From Chryseobacterium sp. KLBC 52 (GTDB taxonomy: Bacteria; Bacteroidota; Bacteroidia; Flavobacteriales; Weeksellaceae): a stretch of DNA of 64,000 nt. The DNA lies in the NCBI RefSeq assembly GCF_003347605.1, contig NZ_QDFZ01000003.1, positions 282,151 through 346,150 of the forward strand, given 5' to 3'. The notes beneath the pieces were generated by a model, which saw only the letters and a program-made list of their open reading frames with translations, was not told where the DNA came from and ran no database searches. Positions 1 through 8,926 of this stretch are shown piece after piece. Position numbers and translations under genes: made by a program. Within the stretch, counting starts at the first letter, position 1, and each line of letters starts with the position of its first letter.

Positions 1-247
1 GCCTGATCTGAATATTATTTTTTTCGCAAAAATTCAATTCTTCTTCTGCGAAATTCAAATGAGACTTATTTCCAATATCTGAAACTGTTCTTTGTCCTAT
101 TCCTTCCAGCTTTTTATATTCTTTTCTGGCTCTTTTCCAGGCTTCCTGAGCGCTTCCGAAAGTACGGATAAGTTTATGAAAATGAATGTCGCCAATCTGG
201 CTGCATTCGCGGAGAGCGATGGCATATAAATATTCTTCGGAATTCAT
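1..247 (-). CDS. dprA: DNA processing protein DprA, N-terminal fragment
   Basis: The gene starts at the ATG at 247 and runs off the left edge, so only about 82 codons are visible. DprA loads RecA onto incoming single-stranded DNA during natural transformation. The visible part is its N-terminal helix-hairpin-helix-like region, beginning MNSEEYLYAIALREC and containing KKLEGIGQRTVSDIG, which reads like the start of flavobacterial DprA. The Rossmann-fold core lies outside the window. Assignment rests on this resemblance alone. The rhomboid gene lies just upstream on the same strand, 33 nt away. Confidence 0.75.
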   Translation of the reverse strand, partial: MNSEEYLYAIALRECSQIGDIHFHKLIRTFGSAQEAWKRARKEYKKLEGIGQRTVSDIGNKSHLNFAEEELNFCEKNNIQIR

Positions 248-280
248 GTGTGTTTTTTTTCAAATGTAATGAAATAAGTT

Positions 281-1048
281 TTATCTTTTTCTCAATTCAT
301 CCAGATGATCCCAGATATCATCTTTTTTCTTGTAAGGAAGTTCCATAAAATCCTCAGGGTGATTTTCCTTGTATTCCTGCCACAGTTTATCATCCTTTTC
401 ACTGTAATAATTCGGAAACTCCCAGATGAATTTTTTCTTCTTTTCGCCGACATTTTTAAAGGCAAACGCAATGATACTGCCTACTACAGCTCCTGAAAGA
501 TGGGCCTGCCAAGAAATTTTGCTCGGCTCCTGCATGTTGTAAAACAGTTCTTCGGGAAGCATTCCCCAAACCAAACTGCCATAATAAAGCACAACAAGCA
601 TTGAAATTGTGAGCAGCTTTGTGTTCCACTTGAATACCCCGCTGAAGAAAAGAAAAAAAGCGAGTACATAAACTACGCCACTGGCCCCGATGGTACAAGT
701 GTACATATATTCACCAGTAAGGATATCAATAGGAGGAAGAAGCCATACCAAAAGTCCTGTTGCCAGCCAGCCGATGATAAAAACTTTATTGGCAACCAAT
801 GGATAAAACTGATACAGCAAAAACATAAGTGCTGCTATCGGAATAGAATTTCCTATAATATGATCAATATTTCCATGTAAAAGGGGAGAAGTAACTACCC
901 CAAGCAATCCCTCGGGTAAGAGAGGAATAATGGCTCCAAAACAGCTTTGAAAAAAGCCCTGCATTTGTAAAAAATACCCGAACCACATCGCTGAAAGCAT
1001 CAGCAATGGGTAAATAACCGCTCTTTTGGAAATTGCATTTTTGAACAT
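281..1048 (-). CDS. rhomboid family intramembrane serine protease
   Basis: This 255-residue polytopic membrane protein cleaves substrates within or next to transmembrane helices. The rhomboid signature is visible: an HGNIDHIIGN segment (His58, His63, Asn67), the catalytic GASG motif with Ser123, and the partner His183 in a later helix (QAHLSG). Five to six hydrophobic segments fill residues 10-200, followed by a charged cytoplasmic tail rich in Lys, Glu and Asp. The ATG at 1048 is the natural start. dprA follows on the same strand after 33 nt, so the two may be co-transcribed. The substrate cannot be predicted. Confidence 0.9.
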   Translation of the reverse strand: MFKNAISKRAVIYPLLMLSAMWFGYFLQMQGFFQSCFGAIIPLLPEGLLGVVTSPLLHGNIDHIIGNSIPIAALMFLLYQFYPLVANKVFIIGWLATGLLVWLLPPIDILTGEYMYTCTIGASGVVYVLAFFLFFSGVFKWNTKLLTISMLVVLYYGSLVWGMLPEELFYNMQEPSKISWQAHLSGAVVGSIIAFAFKNVGEKKKKFIWEFPNYYSEKDDKLWQEYKENHPEDFMELPYKKKDDIWDHLDELRKR

Positions 1049-1270
1049 ATGGATTTTACGTCAAATCAAAAGCCAATAATAAATTTCGGAAAATTTGTCG
1101 ATGAATTCGTTTCTACCGACCTGATTTTAAGACAAAAGGTATTAAATTTAACTTTTGAACTTATTATTTTGGCATTGATTTTATAGAAATATCTTGTTAT
1201 GAGGTGATTCAGCATATTGAAATTCGATTCTTTTTAAAGCTGAACTTACCTTTAAAAAAAATTATATTAA

Positions 1271-1278
1271 TATTTTTG
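1271..1278 (+). promoter_or_regulatory. -7 promoter element (TATTTTTG) of the first DUF3078 gene
   Basis: Matches the Bacteroidota -7 consensus TAnnTTTG and lies 22 nt before the ATG at 1300. No good -33 TTTG is seen at the expected distance. Confidence 0.5.
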
Positions 1279-1299
1279 CATTGAAAATTATTTAGAGTA

Positions 1300-2226
1300 A
1301 TGAAGAAGTTTTTATTGATTCTTTCCTGTTTTATAGGAATATATGCAAGTGCACAAGAAGAATTGAAAAAAGATTCGGTAGTAGCAGACACCGTAAAATA
1401 CTGGTCGGTTTTAGGAAAAAATACATTAATGATCAACCAGGCGGCCTTTTCAAACTGGGTAGGAGGTGGAGCCAATAACGTAGGATGGCTAGCCGGGATC
1501 AATTATAATCTGACCTATGAAAAAGACAAAGACCTTTGGGAAAATATCATCATTCTAGGGTACGGGCAGAATGATACAAAAGGCCTTGGGATCAGAAAAA
1601 CACAGGATGTTATCAATATTTCTACCAATTATGGAAGAAAATTTTCAAAAAGCTGGTATTTCTCCTTAGGAGCTGGTTTGCAATCACAGTTTGCGGCAGG
1701 ATATGAAGATGGGAATAATCCTGAAGCCAAAAAAATCTCTAATTTTATGGCACCAGGTTACCTGAACGTCGGGATGGGTATCACGTACAGACCCAATGAT
1801 GATCTTACGGTAACTTTACGTCCTACCAACGCCAGGTGGACATTTGTATTGGATAAAGATCTTCAGACAGCAGGGAGCTATGGTTTAAAAAATGACGGAG
1901 ATACTTCTTTATTGCAATTTGGTTTTCTGGGAACGGCAATGTATAAACTGAAAATAATGGAAGATATCTACTTAACGAATACTGCTTCTGTCTTTTCAAA
2001 CTACCTCGATCATCCGGAAAGGCTGGTTCTTGCTTACGGAGCTCTATTGAATCTGAAGGTAAATAAATACATATCCTCCAATGTGACCGTAGATTTGCTC
2101 TACGATCATAATCAGATAGAAAAAACGCAGTTGAAGCAAACTCTCGGAATCGGATTTGCCTATACGCTGGCAAATGGAGTGAAACGTTCTGATCGGAAAG
2201 ACAGCCAGTGGTGGATCAAAAAATAG
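1300..2226 (+). CDS. DUF3078 outer-membrane beta-barrel protein, copy 1
   Basis: This 308-residue exported protein has a signal peptide of about 18 residues (MKKFLLILSCFIGIYASAQ). The rest resembles the Bacteroidota DUF3078 family: an N-terminal NQAAFSNWVGGGANNVG segment, then alternating amphipathic strands with the conserved phrases TLRPTNARWTFVLD and DLLYDHNQ. The pattern suggests an outer-membrane beta-barrel of unknown function. The neighbour at 2455 is a close paralogue of almost the same length, so this is a tandem duplication. The gene has its own -7 element and is followed by a strong hairpin terminator, so it probably forms a single-gene unit. Confidence 0.85.
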   Translation: MKKFLLILSCFIGIYASAQEELKKDSVVADTVKYWSVLGKNTLMINQAAFSNWVGGGANNVGWLAGINYNLTYEKDKDLWENIIILGYGQNDTKGLGIRKTQDVINISTNYGRKFSKSWYFSLGAGLQSQFAAGYEDGNNPEAKKISNFMAPGYLNVGMGITYRPNDDLTVTLRPTNARWTFVLDKDLQTAGSYGLKNDGDTSLLQFGFLGTAMYKLKIMEDIYLTNTASVFSNYLDHPERLVLAYGALLNLKVNKYISSNVTVDLLYDHNQIEKTQLKQTLGIGFAYTLANGVKRSDRKDSQWWIKK

Positions 2227-2251
2227 TTTAGAATTCGTTTATTATAAATAC

Positions 2252-2279
2252 AAACACTTCAGAAATGAAGTGTTTTTTT
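2252..2279 (+). terminator. Rho-independent terminator after DUF3078 copy 1
   Basis: A 9-bp stem AAACACTTC/GAAGTGTTT with a 6-nt loop, followed directly by a T-run. It lies 26 nt after the stop codon. Confidence 0.85.
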
Positions 2280-2431
2280 CTTTACGAAATTCTGTATTTT
2301 TAAGTTGACTTAAGTTTGGTGGGTAATTATTTCGTTTTCAAGTGGTTTATTTTCAATTTGTTATACGTCTGGTTTTAATTATGTTAAATTCATTTTAAAG
2401 TGAATTTTATGATGGCGTAAATTATTATTTA

Positions 2432-2439
2432 TACATTTG
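2432..2439 (+). promoter_or_regulatory. -7 promoter element (TACATTTG) of the second DUF3078 gene
   Basis: Perfect TAnnTTTG match 16 nt before the ATG at 2455. With the terminator upstream it implies independent transcription of the second copy. Confidence 0.5.
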
Positions 2440-2454
2440 TAATAAATCAACATT

Positions 2455-3378
2455 ATGAAAAAACTTTTATTGATCAGTTCTATCTCTTTTGGGGCTGTAG
2501 CATTCGCTCAGGAGGCTAAGACAGAAGCTCCGGCATCAGACACCGTTAAAGCATGGTCTATTCAGGGACAAAATACATTAATGCTTAACCAGGCTGCGTT
2601 TTCAAACTGGGTAGGAGGTGGAGCCAACAACGTAGGGTGGCTTGCTGGTGTTAATTACAACCTTACATATGAAAAAGGGAAAGATCTTTGGGAAAATATC
2701 ATTATCCTGGGTTACGGGCAAAATAATACGCAGGGAACCGGAGTAAGAAAGACTCAGGATGTTATTAACCTATCTACAAACTATGGTAGAGAATTTGCCA
2801 AGCATTGGTATTTGTCTGCAGGTGCAGGGCTTCAGACTCAGTTTGCTCCGGGTTATGAAGATGGAAATAATCCTGATGCCAAAAAGATTTCTAATTTCAT
2901 GGCTCCCGGATATCTGAGTGTAGGAGCTGGGGTTACTTACCGCCCCAATGATAATCTTACCGTGACTTTACGTCCTGCGAATGCAAGATGGACTTTTGTA
3001 TTAGACGATGATCTTCAGAAAGCGGGAACTTATGGTCTTAAAAATGATGGCGACTCTTCTCTTTTCCAATTCGGTTTCCTGGGAACAGCAATGTATAAGC
3101 TGAAAATTATGGAGAACATTACCTTGCTGAATACGGCTTCTGTATTCTCAAATTATCTCGACCATCCGGAAAGACTGGTTCTTGGATACAGCGGGGTTTT
3201 AAGCATGAAGATCAATAAATATATTTCTACCAACGTTACTCTGGACCTTTTGTATGATCATAATCAGATATGGAAGACCCAGTTGAAGCAGACTTTAGGC
3301 GTAGGATTGGCTTATAATTTTGATAACGGTAAGAAACGTTCAGAAAATAAAGATAACCAAAGCTGGTTGAAAAAATAA
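2455..3378 (+). CDS. DUF3078 outer-membrane beta-barrel protein, copy 2
   Basis: This 307-residue protein is a tandem paralogue of the gene at 1300. Nearly the whole length aligns without gaps, including NQAAFSNWVGGGANNVG, FSNYLDHPERLVL and LLYDHNQI. It has a signal peptide (MKKLLLISSISFGAVAFAQ) and ends in a Lys-rich tail like its partner. The main differences are in the first 20 residues after the signal cleavage site and in surface-loop-like positions. Function is unknown; an outer-membrane location is inferred from strand pattern and family. It has its own promoter element and shares a bidirectional terminator with the suf operon. Confidence 0.85.
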   Translation: MKKLLLISSISFGAVAFAQEAKTEAPASDTVKAWSIQGQNTLMLNQAAFSNWVGGGANNVGWLAGVNYNLTYEKGKDLWENIIILGYGQNNTQGTGVRKTQDVINLSTNYGREFAKHWYLSAGAGLQTQFAPGYEDGNNPDAKKISNFMAPGYLSVGAGVTYRPNDNLTVTLRPANARWTFVLDDDLQKAGTYGLKNDGDSSLFQFGFLGTAMYKLKIMENITLLNTASVFSNYLDHPERLVLGYSGVLSMKINKYISTNVTLDLLYDHNQIWKTQLKQTLGVGLAYNFDNGKKRSENKDNQSWLKK

Positions 3379-3407
3379 GACAGAAATACAATCTGTGATA
3401 CAATAAA

Positions 3408-3431
3408 AAAGCACTTCAAATGAAGTGCTTT
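3408..3431. terminator. bidirectional terminator between DUF3078 copy 2 and sufD
   Basis: An 11-bp stem AAAGCACTTCA/TGAAGTGCTTT with a 2-nt centre, having A-runs on the left and T-rich sequence on the right. It sits between convergent genes and can end transcription from both sides. Confidence 0.85.
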
Positions 3432-3450
3432 CTTTATCAATATATAAGTT

Positions 3451-4785
3451 TTAAAATTCTATATCAACTCCCAATTTCTCAGCTAATAGCTTGGAAATTT
3501 TCTCTTTTAGAGGTTCTATATCAATATTCTGCATAGCATCATTCGCGAAAGCATATAAAAGTAATGCCTGAGCTTCTTTTTTCGAAATTCCTCTGGCTCT
3601 CAGATAGAATAAAGCATCTTCATTCAATTGTCCTACTGTACATCCGTGAGAACATTTTACATCGTCTGCAAAAATTTCTAACTGAGGTTTTGTATCAATA
3701 CTTGCCCCTTCGCTTAGCAATACATTGTTGTTTTGCTGATAAGCATTTGTCTTCTGAGCAATCTTGTCCACAAAAACTTTTCCATTGAAAACTCCGTGAG
3801 CATTCCCGTCAAAGATTCCTTTGTAGTTCTGGTAACTTTCACAGTTCGGGAAGTTATGGTGAACCGCTGTATGGTGATCTACCAACTGATCTTTCCCGAT
3901 AATGGTGATTCCGTTCATGAATGAATTGATATTGGATCCATTATGAATAAAATCAAGGTTGTTTCTTACCAGTTTACCTCCGAAGGAGAACGTATTTACC
4001 GTTGTTAAACTATCTTTTTCCTGTCTTGCGAAAGTATTGTCGATAAGATAGGTTGTGTTGTTATCGTTCTGAAGTTTGTGCCAGTCAGCCTTTGCATTAG
4101 GGTAGGTAAAGATCTCCGTTACAGAGTTTGTTAACACATAAGTGCTGTCAAAATTGTGATGGCTTTCAATGACCTCTACTTTAGCTCCTTCTTCTACGAT
4201 CAAAAGGTTTCTTGTATTGTAAAACGTGTTTTCTTCCTGGTTCTGAGAAATGTAAAAAACGTGGATTGGCTTTTCAATCACTACATTTTTAGGAACTTTA
4301 AGGAAGAATCCATATTTGCAGTAAGCAAGGTTCAGGTTCGTAAAAGCCTGTTCTTTGGAAGCAATCGTATTGAAATACTTTTCAAAAACCTCTTTATGCT
4401 TCTCATCATTCAATGCATAATTGAAAGAAAGGAATTCTACATTCTCAATAGAAACTTTAGATAACTCCTTGTGAAGCTTACCGTTTACAAAAACAATCCA
4501 ATCAAAATTTTCTTCCCCAAGGTGCAGTTCATCAAACTGCTCTTTAGTGATATTGTGGCTCTCTTTCGGGAAGAAGTTGTAGCTTTTTTCCGTGATTTCC
4601 TTTAGATTGGTATATTTATATTCTTCGTCTTTTTTTGTCGGAAAACCAATGTTGGCAAATCTTTGAAGAGCTGCTTTTCTGCTTTCATCAAGAAACCTGT
4701 GACGAAGACTCTCCAAAAATTCATTATGGTTCTCTATAATTTGTTCTTTTAATGCCATTACTGGTATATCTGTGGTTTGCACCAT
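3451..4785 (-). CDS. sufD: Fe-S cluster assembly scaffold subunit SufD
   Basis: SufD (444 residues) pairs with SufB and SufC in the SufBC2D complex, which builds iron-sulfur clusters in the cytoplasm and needs SufD for iron acquisition. The C-terminal signature CSHGCTVGQLNEDALFYL and a long right-handed beta-helix-like middle region identify the family. It is the last gene of sufABCD, 132 nt downstream of sufC. The ATG at 4785 has an A-rich upstream stretch; an in-frame ATG at 4758 is the alternative and would remove nine residues. A terminator follows at 3408-3431. Confidence 0.95.
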   Translation of the reverse strand: MVQTTDIPVMALKEQIIENHNEFLESLRHRFLDESRKAALQRFANIGFPTKKDEEYKYTNLKEITEKSYNFFPKESHNITKEQFDELHLGEENFDWIVFVNGKLHKELSKVSIENVEFLSFNYALNDEKHKEVFEKYFNTIASKEQAFTNLNLAYCKYGFFLKVPKNVVIEKPIHVFYISQNQEENTFYNTRNLLIVEEGAKVEVIESHHNFDSTYVLTNSVTEIFTYPNAKADWHKLQNDNNTTYLIDNTFARQEKDSLTTVNTFSFGGKLVRNNLDFIHNGSNINSFMNGITIIGKDQLVDHHTAVHHNFPNCESYQNYKGIFDGNAHGVFNGKVFVDKIAQKTNAYQQNNNVLLSEGASIDTKPQLEIFADDVKCSHGCTVGQLNEDALFYLRARGISKKEAQALLLYAFANDAMQNIDIEPLKEKISKLLAEKLGVDIEF

Positions 4786-4917
4786 TTTTTCTTTTTTTTT
4801 GAACTAAAATATTGTTATTCCGAGGAATAGGAATCCAATTTTTACTTTAGAGATTCATATTTGCTGCACTTCATAAATGGTTGCCATAATTTCAAATCTC
4901 AAATAGTAAATTTCAAA

Positions 4918-5661
4918 TTAATTTAAAAGCCAGTCGTAACCTTTTTCTTCAAGTTCTAATGCTAAAGACTTGTCACCTGTTTTGATGATTTTTCCATCTG
5001 CTAAAACGTGAACGAAATCAGGCTGAATATAGTTAAGCAATCTTTGATAGTGGGTAATCAAAAGAACTGCATTTCCTTCATTTTTAAAGTAGTTCACTCC
5101 ATCTGCAACGATTCTTAAGGCATCAATATCCAATCCTGAATCGGTTTCATCAAGGATAGCTAATTTAGGATTAAGCATCATCATCTGGAAGATCTCATTT
5201 CTTTTCTTTTCACCTCCGGAGAATCCCTCGTTCAATGATCTTGAAAGGAAATCTTTTTTGATCCCCAGCTTTTCAGACTTCTCGCGGATTAACGCAAGCA
5301 TTTCTTTTGCCGGCATTTCTTCCAGTCCGTTGGCTTTTCTCGTCTCGTTCAAAGCAGCTTTGATAAAGTTCGTTACAGAAACTCCCGGAATTTCCACTGG
5401 ATACTGGAAAGAAAGGAAAATCCCTTTGTGAGCTCTATCTTCAGGAGCATCTTCGCTGATGTCTTCTCCCTGGAAAAGAATCTCTCCACCAGTTACCTCG
5501 TAATCTTCTTTTCCTGCGATTACAGAAGAAAGGGTAGATTTACCAGCTCCGTTGGGTCCCATGATCGCGTGAACTTCGCCCGGCTTTATTTCAAGATTAA
5601 TACCTTTTAATATTTCTGCGCCATCTTCAATTTTGGCGTGAAGGTCTTTAATTTGTAACAT
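4918..5661 (-). CDS. sufC: Fe-S cluster assembly ATPase SufC
   Basis: SufC is the ABC-type ATPase of the SufBC2D scaffold and drives the conformational change for cluster assembly. From the ATG at 5661 it is 247 residues, the usual size. Walker A (GPNGAGKST) lies at 35-43, the signature ([10 protein letters not shown]) near 145-154, and Walker B with the D-loop ([12 protein letters not shown]) near 168-179. A longer open frame to 5715 adds a basic non-family segment and was rejected. The 240-nt gap to sufB is unusually long for this operon. Confidence 0.95.
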   Translation of the reverse strand: MLQIKDLHAKIEDGAEILKGINLEIKPGEVHAIMGPNGAGKSTLSSVIAGKEDYEVTGGEILFQGEDISEDAPEDRAHKGIFLSFQYPVEIPGVSVTNFIKAALNETRKANGLEEMPAKEMLALIREKSEKLGIKKDFLSRSLNEGFSGGEKKRNEIFQMMMLNPKLAILDETDSGLDIDALRIVADGVNYFKNEGNAVLLITHYQRLLNYIQPDFVHVLADGKIIKTGDKSLALELEEKGYDWLLN

Positions 5662-5832
5662 TCTTGCTAACTTTTGCTTTTTATAATTGTATGAGCTTCT
5701 TTCCTTTATATACACATCGTCTTTATATGGGATTTTTCCTCAATAGACGGACAGAAGCTTTTTATATTTTATGTTTATAATAATCTTCAATGAAGACTAT
5801 AACTTATATTTCCCTTTAATGGTTGATCATCG

Positions 5833-5878
5833 GATAAAAACTCTGAAAACCTTGCCTTTAAATCAGTTTGTTTTTATC
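5833..5878 (-). other. stem-loop in the sufB-sufC gap
   Basis: Nine-base arms GATAAAAAC and GTTTTTATC flank a 28-nt loop just downstream of the sufB stop. There is no clean T-run, so it may be an mRNA processing or attenuation structure rather than a full terminator. Seen by eye; folding was not computed. Confidence 0.35.
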
Positions 5879-5901
5879 TGAAGGGTTCTTTTTTGATGAT
5901 A

Positions 5902-7350
5902 TTATCCTACAGAACCTTCTAATGAAATCTCTAGTAATTTCTGAGCTTCAATAGCAAATTCCATTGGAAGCTTGTTCAAAACTTCTTTGCTGAAACCATT
6001 CACAATCAGAGCAATGGCTCTTTCAGTATCAATCCCTCTCTGGTTACAGTAGAAAATCTGATCTTCTCCGATTTTTGAAGTCGTTGCCTCGTGCTCTAAC
6101 TGTGCCGTAGGATCTTTGATTTCAATATAAGGGAAAGTATGAGCTCCACATTCATTACCCATCAATAAAGAGTCACACTGTGAGAAGTTTCTTGCTCCTT
6201 TTGCAGAAGGCATTACCTTCACCTGTCCTCTGTATGAGTTTTGTGATTTCCCTGCAGAAATACCTTTTGAAATAATCGTTGATTTGGTATTCTTTCCGAT
6301 GTGGATCATTTTTGTTCCTGTATCTGCATACTGGTGGTTGTTGGTAACTGCAATAGAGTAGAATTCTCCGATAGAATTGTCTCCTTTAAGGATACAAGAC
6401 GGATATTTCCATGTTACTGCAGAACCTGTTTCTACCTGTGTCCAAGAGATTTTTGCATTTCTTTCGCAAAGTCCTCTTTTCGTTACAAAGTTGAATACAC
6501 CTCCTTTTCCTTCTTCATTACCAGGATACCAGTTCTGAACCGTTGAATACTTGATCTCGGCATTGTCTAAAGCAATAAGCTCTACAACAGCTGCGTGAAG
6601 CTGGTTTTCATCTCTTGATGGTGCTGTACATCCTTCAAGATAAGAAACATAACTTCCTTCATCAGCAACAAGAAGCGTTCTTTCAAACTGTCCTGTTCCT
6701 GCCTGGTTGATACGGAAATAAGTGGAAAGTTCCATAGGGCATTTTACCCCTTTAGGAATATAACAGAAACTTCCGTCAGAAAATACTGCGGAATTCAATG
6801 CTGCATAAAAGTTATCTCCTCTCGGAACTACTTTTCCAAGATATTTTCTTACTAAATCAGGGTGGTTTTTAATAGCCTCAGAGATGGAGCAGAAAATAAT
6901 TCCTTTCTCTGCCAATGTATCCTGGAAAGTGGTTTTCACAGAAACTGAGTCCATTACGATATCTACGGCAACTCCGGAAAGTCTTTTTTGCTCTTCGATA
7001 TTAATCCCTAGCTTTGCGAATGTCTTCAACAACTCAGGATCTACTTCGTCAAGACTTGCCAGTTCTGGCTTTACTTTAGGAGCAGCGTAGTAACGGATTG
7101 CCTGAAAATCTGGTTTTTCATATTTGATATTGGCCCATTCAGGCTCTACCATTTTCTGCCAGATTTTGAAAGATTCCAATCGCCATTCAGTCATCCATTC
7201 CGGTTCTTCTTTTTTAGCAGAGATCGCACGGATGATGTCCTCATTTAAACCAGTAGGGAAATCTTCATAATCAATCTTCGTTTCCCAACCGAATTCATAT
7301 TTTTTATTTTCTAGATCGACTCTTAAATCGTCTTCTGTATATTTACTCAT
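5902..7350 (-). CDS. sufB: Fe-S cluster assembly scaffold subunit SufB
   Basis: SufB (482 residues) is the scaffold subunit on which sulfur from SufS and iron are assembled into clusters. Family hallmarks are visible: the [20 protein letters not shown] region, [16 protein letters not shown], and the C-terminal stretch with Cys435 (YCNQRGID), corresponding by position to the conserved cysteine at the SufB-SufD interface. It lies second in sufABCD, 83 nt after sufA. A 9-bp stem with a 28-nt loop lies just after the stop (5833-5878). Start chosen is the ATG at 7350 beginning [10 protein letters not shown]. Confidence 0.96.
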   Translation of the reverse strand: MSKYTEDDLRVDLENKKYEFGWETKIDYEDFPTGLNEDIIRAISAKKEEPEWMTEWRLESFKIWQKMVEPEWANIKYEKPDFQAIRYYAAPKVKPELASLDEVDPELLKTFAKLGINIEEQKRLSGVAVDIVMDSVSVKTTFQDTLAEKGIIFCSISEAIKNHPDLVRKYLGKVVPRGDNFYAALNSAVFSDGSFCYIPKGVKCPMELSTYFRINQAGTGQFERTLLVADEGSYVSYLEGCTAPSRDENQLHAAVVELIALDNAEIKYSTVQNWYPGNEEGKGGVFNFVTKRGLCERNAKISWTQVETGSAVTWKYPSCILKGDNSIGEFYSIAVTNNHQYADTGTKMIHIGKNTKSTIISKGISAGKSQNSYRGQVKVMPSAKGARNFSQCDSLLMGNECGAHTFPYIEIKDPTAQLEHEATTSKIGEDQIFYCNQRGIDTERAIALIVNGFSKEVLNKLPMEFAIEAQKLLEISLEGSVG

Positions 7351-7433
7351 TACTTTTTTTTAGATTTCAGATTTTAGATTTCAGAATTCAGAATAGCTCT
7401 GAGGTCTGAAATCTAGGATCTAATGTCTTTTCT

Positions 7434-7763
7434 CTAAAGACTAAATGATTCCCCGCATCCGCATGTTCTGGATGCATTCGGGTTGTTAAAAACAAACCCT
7501 TTTCCGTTCAATCCTCCTGAATACTCAAGAGTTGTTCCTGCTAAATAAAGGATGGATTTTTTATCTATAATAATTTTAATGTTATTATCTTCAAAAATCT
7601 GATCTGTGTCTGTTTTTTGGTTATCAAACTTTAAAACATACTCTAAACCAGAGCATCCGCCGCTTTTCACCCCTACTCTTATATAATCTTCAGCAGGGTT
7701 AAAACCATCTTCCGTCATTAACTGGATGGCTTTCTCCTTTGCATAGTCTGATACTTTTATCAT
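7434..7763 (-). CDS. sufA: HesB/IscA-type Fe-S carrier, SufA
   Basis: This 109-residue A-type carrier accepts or delivers iron-sulfur clusters. The three ligand cysteines are in place: Cys37 in SGGCSGLEY and Cys101/Cys103 in the C-terminal CGCGESFSL. It heads the sufABCD operon, and its promoter has both elements visible upstream, so this is probably the first gene of the unit. The name sufA rests on operon context; by sequence alone IscA or ErpA would be hard to separate. Confidence 0.92.
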   Translation of the reverse strand: MIKVSDYAKEKAIQLMTEDGFNPAEDYIRVGVKSGGCSGLEYVLKFDNQKTDTDQIFEDNNIKIIIDKKSILYLAGTTLEYSGGLNGKGFVFNNPNASRTCGCGESFSL

Positions 7764-7791
7764 TGTATTTATTTAGAATGATTTAATGATG

Positions 7792-7823
7792 CAAAAATAC
7801 AAACTAATTTCCGCAATCTCAAA
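7792..7823 (-). promoter_or_regulatory. sufA operon promoter
   Basis: On the minus strand, TTTG (7820-7823) and TATTTTTG (7792-7799) are separated by 20 nt, matching the Bacteroidota sigma-A spacing. It lies 28 nt before the sufA ATG. An inverted repeat GATATT-N6-AATATC (7850-7867) lies just upstream and could bind a regulator; this is inference. Confidence 0.7.
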
Positions 7824-7975
7824 TCGAAGATATCTATTTTAATGATTCTGATATTAATAGCAATATCTGATAAGATAAATTATGTTAAAAAATGATAATT
7901 TTAGCCCTTCAATGTGAAGATTTCATTAAGGATTTAACCTTGAATCTTATTTTCGATCTATAAAGAAAATTGGTA

Positions 7976-8914
7976 ATGAAACAAAAAATAATAGTTTTTT
8001 TTGTGTTGTTTTTCACCATTGTATCCTATGGACAAACTACCAGATTTGTTTATGAAACCTTGGTAAATCCGGATTCTATCAATCTGGTAAGTATGAAAAG
8101 CGAGAGAACTTTTCTGGATGTTAAAGGAGATCGTTCCTTATTCATCAGTGAAAATAAATTGAAAAGAGACTCTCTTTTTGCAGAATTAAGGTCAGAAATA
8201 AAAGAAAATAAAAAAGAGGAAAAAGATTTTTCAAAAATGGAAGGAAAAAAACATTTTGAACCTACATTTTTTGAATATTTCATTACCAAGACCATTCCGG
8301 ATCAGAAAGTATATTATTATGAGAAGGCTTCCGGAAAACAGATTTATTACCAGGAAGACAGACCTGTCAAATGGGAGGTAACTAATGTTGTGGAGAAACA
8401 GAATGGATATTCCGCCCAAAAAGCAGTTGCCGGGTTTGGAGGAAGAGTCTGGACAGCCTGGTTTACCAAAGAAATTCCATTGTCTGACGGTCCTTACAAG
8501 TTTTCAGGATTGCCAGGACTAATTGTAAAACTGGAGGATGATAAAGGAGACTATAAATTTGATCTTGTGAAAAAGCTCACGATTAAAAATGCTTTTGAAG
8601 AACAGATACATTCTGATGCCAAGCAAAGTACAAGAATTAATTTCCATGGGGATAAAGCTGCTCTTGAACTGGAATTCGGTAAAAACAAAAAAGCGATGGC
8701 CGGAAATATGAATTTCGGAGGCGGAAAACATGGCGGCGGAATGAATGGGGGAGGAATGAGCGGTAGCGGAATGAGAGGCGGCGGCCACGGAGGTGGTGGA
8801 ATGCACAGAGGCGGAATGGGTGGAGACAATCAGGGAATGCCGATGTCACAAGGCCCCTCTGTAGAAACTCCTTCTTTTACCAATACAGTACAGAACCCAA
8901 TTGAATTAAAATAA
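7976..8914 (+). CDS. GLPGLI family protein, copy 1
   Basis: This 312-residue exported protein belongs to the Bacteroidota GLPGLI family, named from the motif visible here as FSGLPGLIVKLEDD. A signal peptide (MKQKIIVFFVLFFTIVSYGQ) is followed by about 220 residues of conserved family sequence. Then comes a Gly/Met/His-rich tail (about 247-290) with GGGM-like repeats, ending in QNPIELK. The ATG at 7976 is preferred to a TTG six bases upstream. The paralogue at 8927 follows after 12 nt, so the two are surely co-transcribed. Function is unknown; periplasm or cell surface is inferred. Confidence 0.88.
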   Translation: MKQKIIVFFVLFFTIVSYGQTTRFVYETLVNPDSINLVSMKSERTFLDVKGDRSLFISENKLKRDSLFAELRSEIKENKKEEKDFSKMEGKKHFEPTFFEYFITKTIPDQKVYYYEKASGKQIYYQEDRPVKWEVTNVVEKQNGYSAQKAVAGFGGRVWTAWFTKEIPLSDGPYKFSGLPGLIVKLEDDKGDYKFDLVKKLTIKNAFEEQIHSDAKQSTRINFHGDKAALELEFGKNKKAMAGNMNFGGGKHGGGMNGGGMSGSGMRGGGHGGGGMHRGGMGGDNQGMPMSQGPSVETPSFTNTVQNPIELK

Positions 8915-8926
8915 ATAAAAATATAA

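Noticed and set aside
5662..5715. N-terminal extension of SufC
   Set aside because: The extra 18 residues ([13 protein letters not shown]...) are absent from SufC, and the ATG at 5661 gives the standard N-terminus [10 protein letters not shown].
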